Assembly (NCBI RefSeq): GCF_900141785.1
Contig: NZ_FQYP01000005.1
Location: 62,001 to 126,000 of the forward strand
DNA from: Aquimarina spongiae
GTDB taxonomy: Bacteria > Bacteroidota > Bacteroidia > Flavobacteriales > Flavobacteriaceae
Length of the DNA: 64,000 nt
Reading direction: 5' to 3'
In this document: positions 53,552-63,587 of the stretch, in pieces
Numbering within the stretch: the first letter of the stretch is position 1
Layout: each line of letters opens with the position of its first letter
Notes under the pieces: generated by a model
Databases searched by the model: none
What the model was told of the DNA's origin: nothing
The model's input: the letters and a program-made list of their open reading frames with translations, nothing else
Translations under genes and position numbers: made by a program

Positions 53552-55537
53552 ATGAACACAATGAAGAAGATAACTTATCTACTAATCTTGTTATGCCTTG
53601 CATGCCAATCTGGTTTCGCCCAAAACCAATGGTCTGCGGTAGACCTTTCCGAAATAGGGAGTGTAAAAGATTCCGTACTCTACGACACAGCAGTCAATAA
53701 TTTACAAGAGTTTGTAACTCAAGACCAATTGGATAGAGCACAGCCTCTCGCAGATCAGCTGATTCAGTTAGGTTTTGATATCGACTATAAAAGAGGACTC
53801 GCTATGGTGTACCGACAAAAAGGACTGATTAGCGATAAACTATATAGAACTACAGAATCCGAAACCAACTTCGAAAAAGCGTCTAAATACTTTAAAGATA
53901 TAAATGACCTTAACGGTTTAGCCTCGGTTCGTAATGATAGATTTATTATTGAGCAGAGTAAAGGAAACTTGGAGAAGGCTGCTGATTATCTAATGGAAGC
54001 GAAGTTATGCAGAGAACAGCTTAAAGATAGCATCGGATTATCTAGTATTTACAACAACTTGGCTATTGTATATAAGGATCTGAAAGATGTTGCTTCTTCG
54101 GAGGAGTACTACTTAAAATCTATAGCTCTTAGGAAAAAATTAGGCTTGGGAGGGCTTGGTTTGGTATTGAATAATTTAGCACTATTATACACTGAAAATG
54201 GTAAGCTTTCTGAAGCTAAAAAATTACTTTCAGAATCGCTCCAAATCAATAAAAAAGAAAAAGATCTTAAACATGAGGCTCAATCGTATAGTATTATGGC
54301 CAAAGCTGCTATGTATAGCAAAGAATATACAACAGCAAAAAAGTACTATGATACTACACTATGCGTTGGAACGCGAGCTGACTATAAGTTGATCGTAACT
54401 AATGCCAAGCAACAGTTGGGTATCATTGCTTTGGAGCAGGGAGATTTTGTAAAATCAGAAGCTTTATTAAAAGAAGCAAGAGCCAATTTTGAAAAAGCTA
54501 ACATTACTGCATTAATCTTAAAAAACTATAAATATTCCTTCAAACTGGATTCTACCAAGGGGAACTTGCTAGGTGCCTTGGGGTGGCAAAAGAAATATCT
54601 GGAACTTTCGGATAAGAGAATGTATGATATCGCTGCAAAGAAGATCGAAAAAACAAAGGCGCACTACAAGGCAGAGTTAGAACAGCTTAAACTAATTGAA
54701 GAACAGGAAAAAAGAGAACGAGAAACTGCGGCCCAACTTTTTCAATTTCGTTTGATCGCATACATCGCTAGTGCAGTAGTATTGGTGGTTCTTATCTTTT
54801 TGATAATGATTGTAAGAACAAGAAACGAAAGAAAAAGACTCATAGCCAAGTTGGATAATTCTAATCAGGTAAAAAATAAACTATTTTCGATTATTTCTCA
54901 TGACCTTAAGAATGAGATTAGTGGTCTGGAAGGAACCTTAAATCTTTTGAAGGAAAATTCTATTAGTGATAAAGAATTTAAAGAAGTGGTTCCGCTTTTG
55001 GCAAGTGGCGCCCATCAAACTTCTATTTTATTGCATAATCTATTGAATTGGTCAAAGTCTCAATTAAAGGAATTAAATGCTAATCCTACTACTTTTGATA
55101 TTTCTGAAGTGATTTCGGATAAGTTTACGTTTTTTGAGCAAAAAGCCAAGCAAAAGAATATTCAGTTGATCAATAACTTGAATCCAACAAAGATTTATGC
55201 CGATCGGGATATGTTTGGTATTGTAGCCCAAAATCTTATTGCCAATGCTATCAAGTTCTGTAATCCGGGAGATTCGATTTCCTTACTTTCAGAAGATAAA
55301 GACAATCATTACGAGATTCGATTTAAGGATACAGGCGTTGGGATTAATCCTCAATTTATTGATAAGTTGTTTGCCGAAGACACTTTTACCACACCTGGGA
55401 CACAAAATGAAACTGGTACCGGTTTGGGATTACGTATTTGCAAGGAATTAATAGAGTTAAATCGAGGTAAGATCGATGTAACCAGTGCTCCCGGAGCAGG
55501 AAGTACATTTCTGATTTCATTACCTAAAGCTGCATAA
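53552..55537 (+). CDS. TPR-type sensor histidine kinase
   Basis: 661 residues (start may be the methionine at 53561). Signal peptide (ILLCLACQSGFAQ), then TPR repeats in the periplasm (LNGLASVRNDRFIIEQSKGN, SSIYNNLAIVYKDLKDVASS, LVLNNLALLYTENGKLSEAK), one membrane helix (LIAYIASAVVLVVLIFLIMI), HisKA with H450 in IISHDLKNEISGLEG, and HATPase with AQNLIANAIKFC, DTGVGIN and GTGLGLRICKEL. No response regulator gene is adjacent. Transcribed like the NRPS-AONS gene, 207 bases behind it. Confidence 0.92.
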   Translation: MNTMKKITYLLILLCLACQSGFAQNQWSAVDLSEIGSVKDSVLYDTAVNNLQEFVTQDQLDRAQPLADQLIQLGFDIDYKRGLAMVYRQKGLISDKLYRTTESETNFEKASKYFKDINDLNGLASVRNDRFIIEQSKGNLEKAADYLMEAKLCREQLKDSIGLSSIYNNLAIVYKDLKDVASSEEYYLKSIALRKKLGLGGLGLVLNNLALLYTENGKLSEAKKLLSESLQINKKEKDLKHEAQSYSIMAKAAMYSKEYTTAKKYYDTTLCVGTRADYKLIVTNAKQQLGIIALEQGDFVKSEALLKEARANFEKANITALILKNYKYSFKLDSTKGNLLGALGWQKKYLELSDKRMYDIAAKKIEKTKAHYKAELEQLKLIEEQEKRERETAAQLFQFRLIAYIASAVVLVVLIFLIMIVRTRNERKRLIAKLDNSNQVKNKLFSIISHDLKNEISGLEGTLNLLKENSISDKEFKEVVPLLASGAHQTSILLHNLLNWSKSQLKELNANPTTFDISEVISDKFTFFEQKAKQKNIQLINNLNPTKIYADRDMFGIVAQNLIANAIKFCNPGDSISLLSEDKDNHYEIRFKDTGVGINPQFIDKLFAEDTFTTPGTQNETGTGLGLRICKELIELNRGKIDVTSAPGAGSTFLISLPKAA

Positions 55538-55554
55538 CTATTGCGCGGGAGAAA

Positions 55555-56847
55555 TTATTTATCCATTAAGTTTCTGAATTGATAGAAAAAGCGTTCTATC
55601 AATCGCAGATCCTCGGTAACAATTTCTACAACACCTCTCATTTCTTGCCTAAAAGGAATCTCCTTGTCATAAGTAGTAATGAGTTTGTCCGGCAGCGCAA
55701 CATCAATAAGATATAAACCATCTTTGTCTGGCAATAGTGAAATATAACTCACTTCACCTTTTAAGGTTCCAAATTCGTCGTCTGGAAAATTTTCCAATCG
55801 AATATTGGCCGTTTGTCCGATTTTGATTTTTCCAGAGTTTTGCGAAGGAGCTTTTATCCTAGCCAAATAGGATGATTCTTCTATAGGAACTACCACAAAA
55901 ACGACATCCCCAGCGGTTACGGTTTGGTTGGGATTACGGTAATTTAGAAATGAAACACGACCATCCATATCTGATTTCAGAACATATTGCAACTCCCAAT
56001 CTCTTATACTTGTTTTTAATTGATCAAAAGATTGAAGTACTTTCTTGAATAAATTAATTTCTTCCTTTTGTTTGTTGATTTCCGTTCCTTTGGAATTTTT
56101 GGTGGCATTACTAATGTTCTCAGTGATTTGTGATATTTGAACGTCATTGTTTTCATAGTCACGTTTTGCTCTCAAATAATCCAATTCTTTGTTTTCATAG
56201 GTTTGCTGAGAAATCACCCCTTTGTCATAAAGATCTTTTTGTCTCCCCAAATCTTCCTTTTTTAAGTTGAGCTCTTTACCACCTATTTTCTTTTGTGCTT
56301 TAAGGCTTTCCAATCTTCTATAGGATTCTGATAGGGCTGCCGCATTGGCAATAACTTCATAATTAAAGGGTTGATACTTCTTATTTAATCTATATTCAGA
56401 ATAACTATTTTCAAACAAGGCAAAATTGGTCTCGATATCCCCAAGAAAAAGTATTGGTAATTGATCCACAGGGAAATAGAATGACTGATTGTCTAATTTT
56501 GTAGTATCAATAATAGATTTTAAGTAAAAAACATCCTGGTAATTGGCTGTACTTCGTAATATAGCCAGAGGGGTATCCTTTGGAACAATTTGATTGTCCT
56601 CTACCAATATGGATTCTATTTTTCCATTGATCTTGGCATACTCTTTTTGAGGCGGGATTTGAGTGGTTACAATGGCCTCTGCGGGAATCACATCAGGATA
56701 CTTGATTAACCAGGATAAAAACAACAAAAGTATCACCAATCCCAGTATCAATAGATTTCCCCATCGAATCATCCAATGAGGAACTCGAGTTAAAATTTCT
56801 TGTACTTCTTCGCTTCTTAATTGTATGTCGTCTAAGTCTTCTGGCAT
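55555..56847 (-). CDS. HlyD-family membrane-fusion adaptor
   Basis: 430 residues: a short cytoplasmic start, one membrane helix near 30-48 (LLILGLVILLLFLSWLI), a barrel-lipoyl half (KINGKIESILVEDNQIVPKDTPL), a long coiled-coil (about 165-275, with KDLYDKGVISQQTYENKELDYL), and the second lipoyl/beta-barrel half ending IRLENFPDDEFGTLKGEVSYISLLP. Links the inner-membrane ABC exporter to an outer-membrane channel. One base separates it from the exporter gene, so it is co-transcribed with it. Confidence 0.92.
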   Translation of the reverse strand: MPEDLDDIQLRSEEVQEILTRVPHWMIRWGNLLILGLVILLLFLSWLIKYPDVIPAEAIVTTQIPPQKEYAKINGKIESILVEDNQIVPKDTPLAILRSTANYQDVFYLKSIIDTTKLDNQSFYFPVDQLPILFLGDIETNFALFENSYSEYRLNKKYQPFNYEVIANAAALSESYRRLESLKAQKKIGGKELNLKKEDLGRQKDLYDKGVISQQTYENKELDYLRAKRDYENNDVQISQITENISNATKNSKGTEINKQKEEINLFKKVLQSFDQLKTSIRDWELQYVLKSDMDGRVSFLNYRNPNQTVTAGDVVFVVVPIEESSYLARIKAPSQNSGKIKIGQTANIRLENFPDDEFGTLKGEVSYISLLPDKDGLYLIDVALPDKLITTYDKEIPFRQEMRGVVEIVTEDLRLIERFFYQFRNLMDK

Positions 56848-56848
56848 C

Positions 56849-59053
56849 TTACTTTCCGAGTTCTAATTGATTTTTAACTAAATGATAATAGTTTCCTTTG
56901 TTTTTGATCAGTTCTTCATGGTTTCCAACTTCTACTATTTGTCCTTTATCCAGAACCACAATTTGGTGCGCATTCTTTACGGTACTCAATCGATGGGCAA
57001 TGACCATTACAGTTTTGTTTTCGAAAAAGGCATCGAGGTTTTCCATAATTACCTTTTCATTATTGGCATCTAGAGCAGAAGTAGCTTCGTCAAAGAATAA
57101 AAACTTGGGGTTTTTGTACACCGCACGAGCAATAAATAAACGCTGCTTTTGCCCAGTACTTAATCCAACACCTTCCATACCGATTTTGGTATTATAGGAT
57201 AGGGGAAGAGACTCTATAAATTCTTGAATATTGGCCACTTTTACCGCATGCGCAAGTTTTTTCTTATCTACATAATCTTCTCCTACTGCAATATTATTGG
57301 CAATAGTATCATTAAATATATATCCTTCCTGCATCACCACTCCAAAATGATCTCTCCAAGATTTTTGTGAAACTTGTTTTAAATCATACGGACCGATAAA
57401 AATCTGCCCTTCATCAGGTTCATAGAATTTTAGTAATAGTTTCATCAGAGTCGTTTTTCCACTACCACTAACTCCCACGACCGCAGTGATCTTGTTAGCA
57501 GGGATCGAAAGGCTTAGTTTTTCTAAAACAGGTTTATCTGATCCAACATATCTAAAATCTACTCCTTTTACCTCAAAACTTGAGTTTTCGGGAATTTCTC
57601 TAATCTTTTCATCACCAACTTGTTCTTCATCTTCCTTGTTATGGATTTCTCCCAAACGTTCTAAAGAGATTTGGGCATCTTGTAGTTCTCGTAAAAAATT
57701 AATCAATTGGGCTATAGGAGCATTTAACTGACCTACAATAGCCGTAATAGCCAACATCATCCCCAAGGTAATTTCTCCATCGATGACGAGTTTGGCAGAA
57801 AATACGGTAATAATGATGTTTTTAAGTTCATTGATGAACGATGATCCAACACTTTGGTATTGCTCAAGAGCCAGATTTTCTATAGAAATTTTAAATAATT
57901 TGGCTTGTACAAACTCCCAATTCCATCGTTTTCTTTTTTCGGCATTGTGCAGTTTTATTTCCTGCATTCCATTAACGAGTTCAATCACTTTACTTTGTTC
58001 TTCACTAATTTGTGAAAATCGCTTGTAATCTAGTTTTTTTCGTTTTTTAAAGAAGATTAGTATCCAGGCAAAGTAAAACACACTACCAACTGCAAAAATC
58101 CCAAAGATAGTTAAGCTATAATAGATAAGTACAATGCTGAATACAATGAGGTTTACCATCGAAAACAACACGTTTAATGAAGACATGGTAAGTATCTGTT
58201 CAATTCTTTTATGATCGTTGATACGTTGCAACAAATCCCCGGTCATTTTTACATCAAAATAGGAGATAGGTAAATTCATCAACTTGATAAAAAAGTCAGA
58301 AATTAGTGAAATGTTAATACGAGTACTTAGATGTAATAAGATCCAACTTCGTAACACTTCAATTAAGGTTCGACCAATAAATAAGGATAACATTGCGATC
58401 AAAACTAGATACACAAAGTTGAGGTCTTGATTTTTGATACCGACATCAACTATACTTTGTGTTAAAAAAGGAGTGATAAGCTGTAATAAACTTCCGGCAG
58501 TTAATCCTAAAGCTAATTGGAAAAGAAACGCCTTGTATTTGAAAATGTATTTGGATATGAATTTGAAACCAAATTTTTCATCATTTTCATCGATATTATC
58601 ACTGTAAAAATTTGGTGTTGGCTCTACCAGCAGGGCTACTCCTTCTTCGGTAGTTTCATCTGCATTGTTTCCAATCCAGGCACGGATAAATTCTTCTTTT
58701 GTATAAGTAATTAAACCATGGGCGGGATCTGAGACATAGATAGTCATTCCACCATTTCTATGGTTTTTGATTTTGTATACTACAACATAATGTACTTTGT
58801 TCCAATGTACAATGCAGGGCAGGGGAACTTCATCTAGTTTATTTAAAGATAACTTCACGCCAAGAGATCTAAACCCAATTGCTTCTACTGCTTCACTAAG
58901 TCCTAACAATGAACTTCCTTCACGAGTGGTTTCGCTTAAAGTTCTTAGTTTTTCGGTATTAAGAATTCTTCCATAATGCTTAGCAATTATCTTAATACAA
59001 GTGGGTCCGCAGTCTTTGGATTCGGCTTGTTTGTAAAAGGGAAACTTTGGCAT
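56849..59053 (-). CDS. C39-peptidase-containing ABC exporter
   Basis: 734 residues. N-terminal C39 cysteine peptidase: catalytic C15 in SKDCGPTCI, H88 in VHYVVVY and D109 in YVSDPAHG. A membrane domain of about six helices follows (170-450), then the ATPase with Walker A GVSGSGKTT, signature LSTGQKQRLFIARA and Walker B FLFFDEATSALD. Such proteins cut double-glycine leaders from peptides and export the product. No leader peptide gene was seen nearby. Works with the HlyD adaptor gene that follows. Confidence 0.95.
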   Translation of the reverse strand: MPKFPFYKQAESKDCGPTCIKIIAKHYGRILNTEKLRTLSETTREGSSLLGLSEAVEAIGFRSLGVKLSLNKLDEVPLPCIVHWNKVHYVVVYKIKNHRNGGMTIYVSDPAHGLITYTKEEFIRAWIGNNADETTEEGVALLVEPTPNFYSDNIDENDEKFGFKFISKYIFKYKAFLFQLALGLTAGSLLQLITPFLTQSIVDVGIKNQDLNFVYLVLIAMLSLFIGRTLIEVLRSWILLHLSTRINISLISDFFIKLMNLPISYFDVKMTGDLLQRINDHKRIEQILTMSSLNVLFSMVNLIVFSIVLIYYSLTIFGIFAVGSVFYFAWILIFFKKRKKLDYKRFSQISEEQSKVIELVNGMQEIKLHNAEKRKRWNWEFVQAKLFKISIENLALEQYQSVGSSFINELKNIIITVFSAKLVIDGEITLGMMLAITAIVGQLNAPIAQLINFLRELQDAQISLERLGEIHNKEDEEQVGDEKIREIPENSSFEVKGVDFRYVGSDKPVLEKLSLSIPANKITAVVGVSGSGKTTLMKLLLKFYEPDEGQIFIGPYDLKQVSQKSWRDHFGVVMQEGYIFNDTIANNIAVGEDYVDKKKLAHAVKVANIQEFIESLPLSYNTKIGMEGVGLSTGQKQRLFIARAVYKNPKFLFFDEATSALDANNEKVIMENLDAFFENKTVMVIAHRLSTVKNAHQIVVLDKGQIVEVGNHEELIKNKGNYYHLVKNQLELGK

Positions 59054-59190
59054 TAAGTACTTTTAAATTAAATTGATTTTGTGTAATTCATGATCTACAA
59101 AGTAAAGTAAATCTTTTTGATTTTACTATCTTAATGAGAATAGTGGGACAAAAGTCAGGACTAATGAATAATATATCTCCTATAAAATGA

Positions 59191-59217
59191 ATAAAGAGCG
59201 CAAAAAGCGCTCTTTAT
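59191..59217 (-). terminator. hairpin after the amylase gene
   Basis: 11-bp stem ATAAAGAGCGC / GCGCTCTTTAT with loop AAAAA, 36 bases past the amylase stop; weak T-tract on the minus strand. The rest of the 199-base gap shows nothing recognisable. Confidence 0.7.
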
Positions 59218-59252
59218 AGTATTAGCTAACTATTAAAAAAAGAATCTAAGTA

Positions 59253-60704
59253 TTATTCTTTTGTAATGGACCAAACTGTATAACTTCCTGGAGGAGCACT
59301 CAAAGTAGCATTTCCTTGAGCATCAGCGGTAGGCGTAGCTCTAGAGTTATCAGTATAATCTACTAATTGTTTACCTGCCCAGTTGGTTTGCACAGTACGT
59401 TGTTTTGTCTGTCCACTAATATTCATGTAAAGAATCAATCCTGGATTATCTCCACTACCACTTCTTTTCATGATGTACTCATCTTTGTTGGCTTCAATAA
59501 TTTCTACGTCACCAACGGCTAATGTGTTGTAAATTTCGATCAAGGTATTTAGCTGACCTTTGAATGCTTGGTAATCCAAATAGAAAACCGTAGGGTATCC
59601 ATCATGAGTTAGAATATAAGAATATGCTAACAGTTTTTTACCATAACTAATCCTATTGTCTGGATTTGGATCCTTCTCTGTATCATGATTTGCGGTAAAA
59701 GTAACGGCATTGCTAGGATCCAATTTTCTTAACATATTGCCTGCGTCTCCCAAAGCGGTAAGATCATTGGCTCTATCCAAGGTTTCATCCAGTCTGTAAA
59801 AGCAAGCAAAGTCAAATGCTGCAGATCCAGAAGCATCAACCCAATCTTTTAAGACTTGCTGGTTGCCATCAAAATTTTCTCCTACTGAGAACCCTCCAAC
59901 CTTATCGTTCCACGCTGTTACCCATTTTGGAGCAAAACTCTTTACGTAGTCAAAACGCCATCCGTCAAAACCAAGTGATCTATAGAATTCTGCTACAGAA
60001 TCATCTCTACCCCATAACCATTCTTGTACATACGGTACAGCATGACTAAGATCTGTTTCTGGGAAAAATAGAGCTTCTTCATCAGCATCGACAACCCCAT
60101 TGGGATGAAAATGATCAAAATTTCTATTGAATTTACCAGAGGCATTTCCATTTTCTTCATTGAATAATGTAAACACTTCTGCGCCACCTCTAAATGGGTT
60201 TGCTTGTAATCCTCCACCAGAATTATGACCCATAACAACGTCTGCAATAACCTCAATGTCATTGGCATGTGCTTTTTGGATTAGGTCTTCTAATTCTTGT
60301 CTTGAACCAAAACGAGTTTCTACATTTTCAGAACCTCTTTGGCTGAATTCTCCTACATCAAAGTAGTCCATTGGGTCGTATCCCATAGAAAATTCTCCTG
60401 AAGCTCCTTTACTAGGAGAAGGTAACCAGATTCTATTTACACCCGCGTTGGCCCACTCTTCAATTTCTGAAGCAACCTGATCATACCATCCTCCAATGGG
60501 TTCTACATCCCAATAGAAAGCTTGCATAAATACTCCGGCATCTTCTTTTTGAAATTGAGAGAGATCCATTTTTAAAGATTGACTGGTAATGATCGGTTCT
60601 CCTGTGTTGGGGTTATCATCATCTTCACTACAGCCTGTGAAACCAAGAACCATTCCTCCGATTAGGAGGATGGTTTTGGCTGATATGTTTTTAATTTTTT
60701 TCAT
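59253..60704 (-). CDS. surface alpha-amylase lipoprotein (GH13)
   Basis: 483 residues, lipobox C25 followed by SEDDD, so probably displayed on the cell surface. GH13 catalytic set: DGWRFDYVKSF with nucleophile D252, GENFDG with acid/base E276, and TFTANHDTEKD with H340-D341. Also FMQAFYWDV, IEVIADVVMGHN (region I), and a C-terminal beta domain. Cleaves alpha-1,4-glucans. Gene order follows the susE-like gene in a starch utilisation locus. Confidence 0.95.
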   Translation of the reverse strand: MKKIKNISAKTILLIGGMVLGFTGCSEDDDNPNTGEPIITSQSLKMDLSQFQKEDAGVFMQAFYWDVEPIGGWYDQVASEIEEWANAGVNRIWLPSPSKGASGEFSMGYDPMDYFDVGEFSQRGSENVETRFGSRQELEDLIQKAHANDIEVIADVVMGHNSGGGLQANPFRGGAEVFTLFNEENGNASGKFNRNFDHFHPNGVVDADEEALFFPETDLSHAVPYVQEWLWGRDDSVAEFYRSLGFDGWRFDYVKSFAPKWVTAWNDKVGGFSVGENFDGNQQVLKDWVDASGSAAFDFACFYRLDETLDRANDLTALGDAGNMLRKLDPSNAVTFTANHDTEKDPNPDNRISYGKKLLAYSYILTHDGYPTVFYLDYQAFKGQLNTLIEIYNTLAVGDVEIIEANKDEYIMKRSGSGDNPGLILYMNISGQTKQRTVQTNWAGKQLVDYTDNSRATPTADAQGNATLSAPPGSYTVWSITKE

Positions 60705-60728
60705 TTCAACGGTTTAAATTTCTAAAAT

Positions 60729-61877
60729 TTAATTTCTAGGAACGAAGATGTAACGTCCATCTAAGTCATTGAACCAGATGTCATACGTTCCAGCGATAAC
60801 TGGAGTATCAGGAGGATTTCCTTCTGTAGTCGCTTGTCCTGTAAGTGGAGTAGAACCACCCCAGTTTCCTGGCCAGTCATTACTATGTCTAAACTTAAGT
60901 GCACCATCGAAAAGTGTTACATTTTCGGCGTACCAAATGTGAGGATTGAAAGGAGATTGGATCAAGTCTGTATCATCTCCACCCCATCCGGTATCATCTC
61001 CTGTTCTTGCAGAACCAATGAAACCGATAGTTGTATATTCTGTTGCTCCAGTAATATCAATAGCATTTAATTCGTGAGTAAGCTCATCGATATTCACGAT
61101 TAACTCATAGTATCCAGAGGATCCGATAGTAAACGCTCCAGGATCACCACCAAGAATATCACTGCTGGTAAATCCACCACCATCAAGACCCCATTGTGGT
61201 TGCCAAGCTCCTTTGTTTTCTAATAACTTGAATTCGTTTTCACCGTCATTAAATTCAAAGAAACCTCTGAAATAGAAAATGTTTGAGTTATCAGGATCTC
61301 TAAATAAGTAAGTATTAGTAGCTCCGTTATTCCAGTCATCGTTGTTAGCAACACCATCTTTATTGGTGTCAACAGTATTTCCTACTAAAAATAAGTTCCT
61401 TGTAACAATTATCGTAGAATAAGGTGTTACGGTTAAAGCTACTGGATTAGAGGTGATTGAAGCTCCTCCATTAGTTCCTAATGAAGAAACAACTCTTAGT
61501 TCAAAAGAAGCTTCATTATCTGGTTCTAATTCTAAAAGGATTGCCAAACTGTTTAGCTCACCGATAGTCCAAGAGTAGAAACGATCTGTAGTTACAGCTA
61601 CTTCTAATGGGTTGGCAAAATCTGTTCCTGCAGCAGCAGCTTGAATGGTATAACTAATCGGTGTATTTACATTATACTGAGCGTCTTCCCATACTAAAGT
61701 GAATCCTTGTAAGTTCTCATTCTCTTTGGTTAAGGCAATAGTAGAATTTGCAGATACTATAAGTGGTCCTTCGGTTTGTTCTTGTTCAAGAACAAATGTT
61801 GGGTCTTCATCTTCGATACATGCATTGAAGCATAATGCAGCTACAAATGCAAAGAGTAAAATTGATATCTTTTTCAT
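60729..61877 (-). CDS. SusE/SusF-type starch-binding lipoprotein
   Basis: 382 residues from the start at 61877 (MKKISILLFAFVAALCFNAC, lipobox C20, then IEDED). N-terminal SusE domain (about 25-140, with GFTLVWEDAQYNVNTPISYTI), followed by two repeated starch-binding-like modules rich in Trp, Gly and Asn: NEFKLLENKGAWQPQWGLDG and LKFRHSNDWPGNWGGS. Holds starch at the surface beside SusCD. Directly between susD and the amylase. Confidence 0.88.
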   Translation of the reverse strand: MKKISILLFAFVAALCFNACIEDEDPTFVLEQEQTEGPLIVSANSTIALTKENENLQGFTLVWEDAQYNVNTPISYTIQAAAAGTDFANPLEVAVTTDRFYSWTIGELNSLAILLELEPDNEASFELRVVSSLGTNGGASITSNPVALTVTPYSTIIVTRNLFLVGNTVDTNKDGVANNDDWNNGATNTYLFRDPDNSNIFYFRGFFEFNDGENEFKLLENKGAWQPQWGLDGGGFTSSDILGGDPGAFTIGSSGYYELIVNIDELTHELNAIDITGATEYTTIGFIGSARTGDDTGWGGDDTDLIQSPFNPHIWYAENVTLFDGALKFRHSNDWPGNWGGSTPLTGQATTEGNPPDTPVIAGTYDIWFNDLDGRYIFVPRN

Positions 61878-61910
61878 GACTGTATAATTTGAATTTTTCA
61901 TAGTTTAATT

Positions 61911-63575
61911 TTAGAATCCAGGGTTTTGTCCTAAGTTAGGATTTGCAGACCTGCTCGATTCTGGAACAGGGAATAATCTTAAGTTTTCAGAGATAGATGA
62001 TCCATTTTGTGGGCCACCTTTATAAGACCAGTTATAGGTTCCACCCGTGTAAAGGCCAAAACGTATAAGGTCTTGTCTTCTGTGTCCTTCCCAATGTAAT
62101 TCTCTTGCACGCTCGTCAATAAGGAAATCAAGTGTTAAATCAGCATCAGCAATGTTTCCTGAAGCATCTCCGAAGGCTCTTTCTCTTAGTTGATTTACCA
62201 ATCCTAGCGCAGTAGTACGATCACCACCGCCACCTCTTAGTTGTGCTTCTGCATACATTAAGAATACATCCGCCAATCTAAATAATGGGAAATCAGTATC
62301 CACAAAAGTAGCATCCTTTCCAGGCTCTCCTGTAGAAGTAATGTTAGAAAACTTAGCTAATAAATATCCTCCGGAAGTGTCAGAAATATCTGCAATTTCA
62401 ATTGGGCGTTCTTCATCGGTAACCACATTTCCGTCATCATCCAATTCTATGTCTCTAGAAACTACTGTATTTCGGCCATCATTGTTAAAAAGAGCATCAT
62501 TAACGAATAACTCTCCAAATTGTCTTCTTATACGATATAAGTTTCCAAATCCACCAACACCCAGTGATTCTGGAGTAGGTTGAAACCCTGCTCTTGCATT
62601 CTGTTGTCCCTGAATAAGAATACCAGCACCTCCAAAGTTTCTAACCGATGTACCATCGGCGATTACAGGGAAAATAACTTCATTTTGAGCACCATTAGTA
62701 TCGTTATCTGCGTTAAAGTTGTTCAGATATACAGGATTTAATGAATATCCACTATTGATAATTTCTTGACATGTCGTCAAACAATCTGCAAAACGTTGGT
62801 TTTCTGCACCAAGATAAACTCCTGCATTTAAGTATAACTTTGCAAGAATCATTTTAGCCACTCCTTTATTCGCTCTTCCGTATTGAGAAGTATTCCCTGG
62901 AGCAGCGTCTAATAGATCAGCATCTACAGCTAGCAGCTCAGATTCGATATAATTGAATAATTCTTGTCCAGCGATTTCCGGTACTCTTGTAAATCCAACG
63001 GCATCATCTTCTGTAGCAAAAGGTGCTCTTCTGAAAAGATCTAATAAATGATAATTAGCCAATGCTCTTAATACCCTAGCTTCGGCTCTGTAGGCTCTTA
63101 TTTCATTTCTTAACTCACCAGATACTCCTCTTTCATCAAGTTTGGCATCTGTAGTTTGACGTAAAAACTCATTAGCTAAAGAAATCTGGAAAGTTGCTCT
63201 GGCCCAAAAACCAAGAACTACTACATTATTAGCATCCCAGCTATTTCTTTGTACCTGACGAATTCCTGGGTCATTTTCAAAAGTCCAGATCGTTTCGTCA
63301 GTAGATAAGTTTTGAAGGTTAAACAACCCTCTTATATATTGTCCGGTTCCTGCATCAATCCCTGCAATGTTAGACTGTCCAGGACCATCTAAACCTACTA
63401 CAGAAAGGTTTGCATACACACCGGCGATAGCACGATCATAAGCGTCAGGAGTACTAAATACATCCTCTGCTAGTAAATCATCATCATCTTCTAATTCGAT
63501 ATTCAAATCGTCTTCACAAGAAGCGAACATACCGATGAAAAGAAATGCGTATAAAAATATCTTATAAAATTTCAT
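61911..63575 (-). CDS. susD: SusD/RagB-family nutrient-binding lipoprotein
   Basis: 554 residues. Lipobox C20 in MFASCEDD. TPR-type helical SusD core: RAIAGVYANLSVV, EIRAYRAEARVLRALANYHLLDLF, GVAKMILAKLYLNAGVY and the C-terminal FLIDERARELHWEGHRRQDLIRFG, a signature of the family. Caps the SusC channel and binds glycan. Lies 12 bases after susC. Confidence 0.95.
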   Translation of the reverse strand: MKFYKIFLYAFLFIGMFASCEDDLNIELEDDDDLLAEDVFSTPDAYDRAIAGVYANLSVVGLDGPGQSNIAGIDAGTGQYIRGLFNLQNLSTDETIWTFENDPGIRQVQRNSWDANNVVVLGFWARATFQISLANEFLRQTTDAKLDERGVSGELRNEIRAYRAEARVLRALANYHLLDLFRRAPFATEDDAVGFTRVPEIAGQELFNYIESELLAVDADLLDAAPGNTSQYGRANKGVAKMILAKLYLNAGVYLGAENQRFADCLTTCQEIINSGYSLNPVYLNNFNADNDTNGAQNEVIFPVIADGTSVRNFGGAGILIQGQQNARAGFQPTPESLGVGGFGNLYRIRRQFGELFVNDALFNNDGRNTVVSRDIELDDDGNVVTDEERPIEIADISDTSGGYLLAKFSNITSTGEPGKDATFVDTDFPLFRLADVFLMYAEAQLRGGGGDRTTALGLVNQLRERAFGDASGNIADADLTLDFLIDERARELHWEGHRRQDLIRFGLYTGGTYNWSYKGGPQNGSSISENLRLFPVPESSRSANPNLGQNPGF

Positions 63576-63587
63576 TTCCTTAATTTT

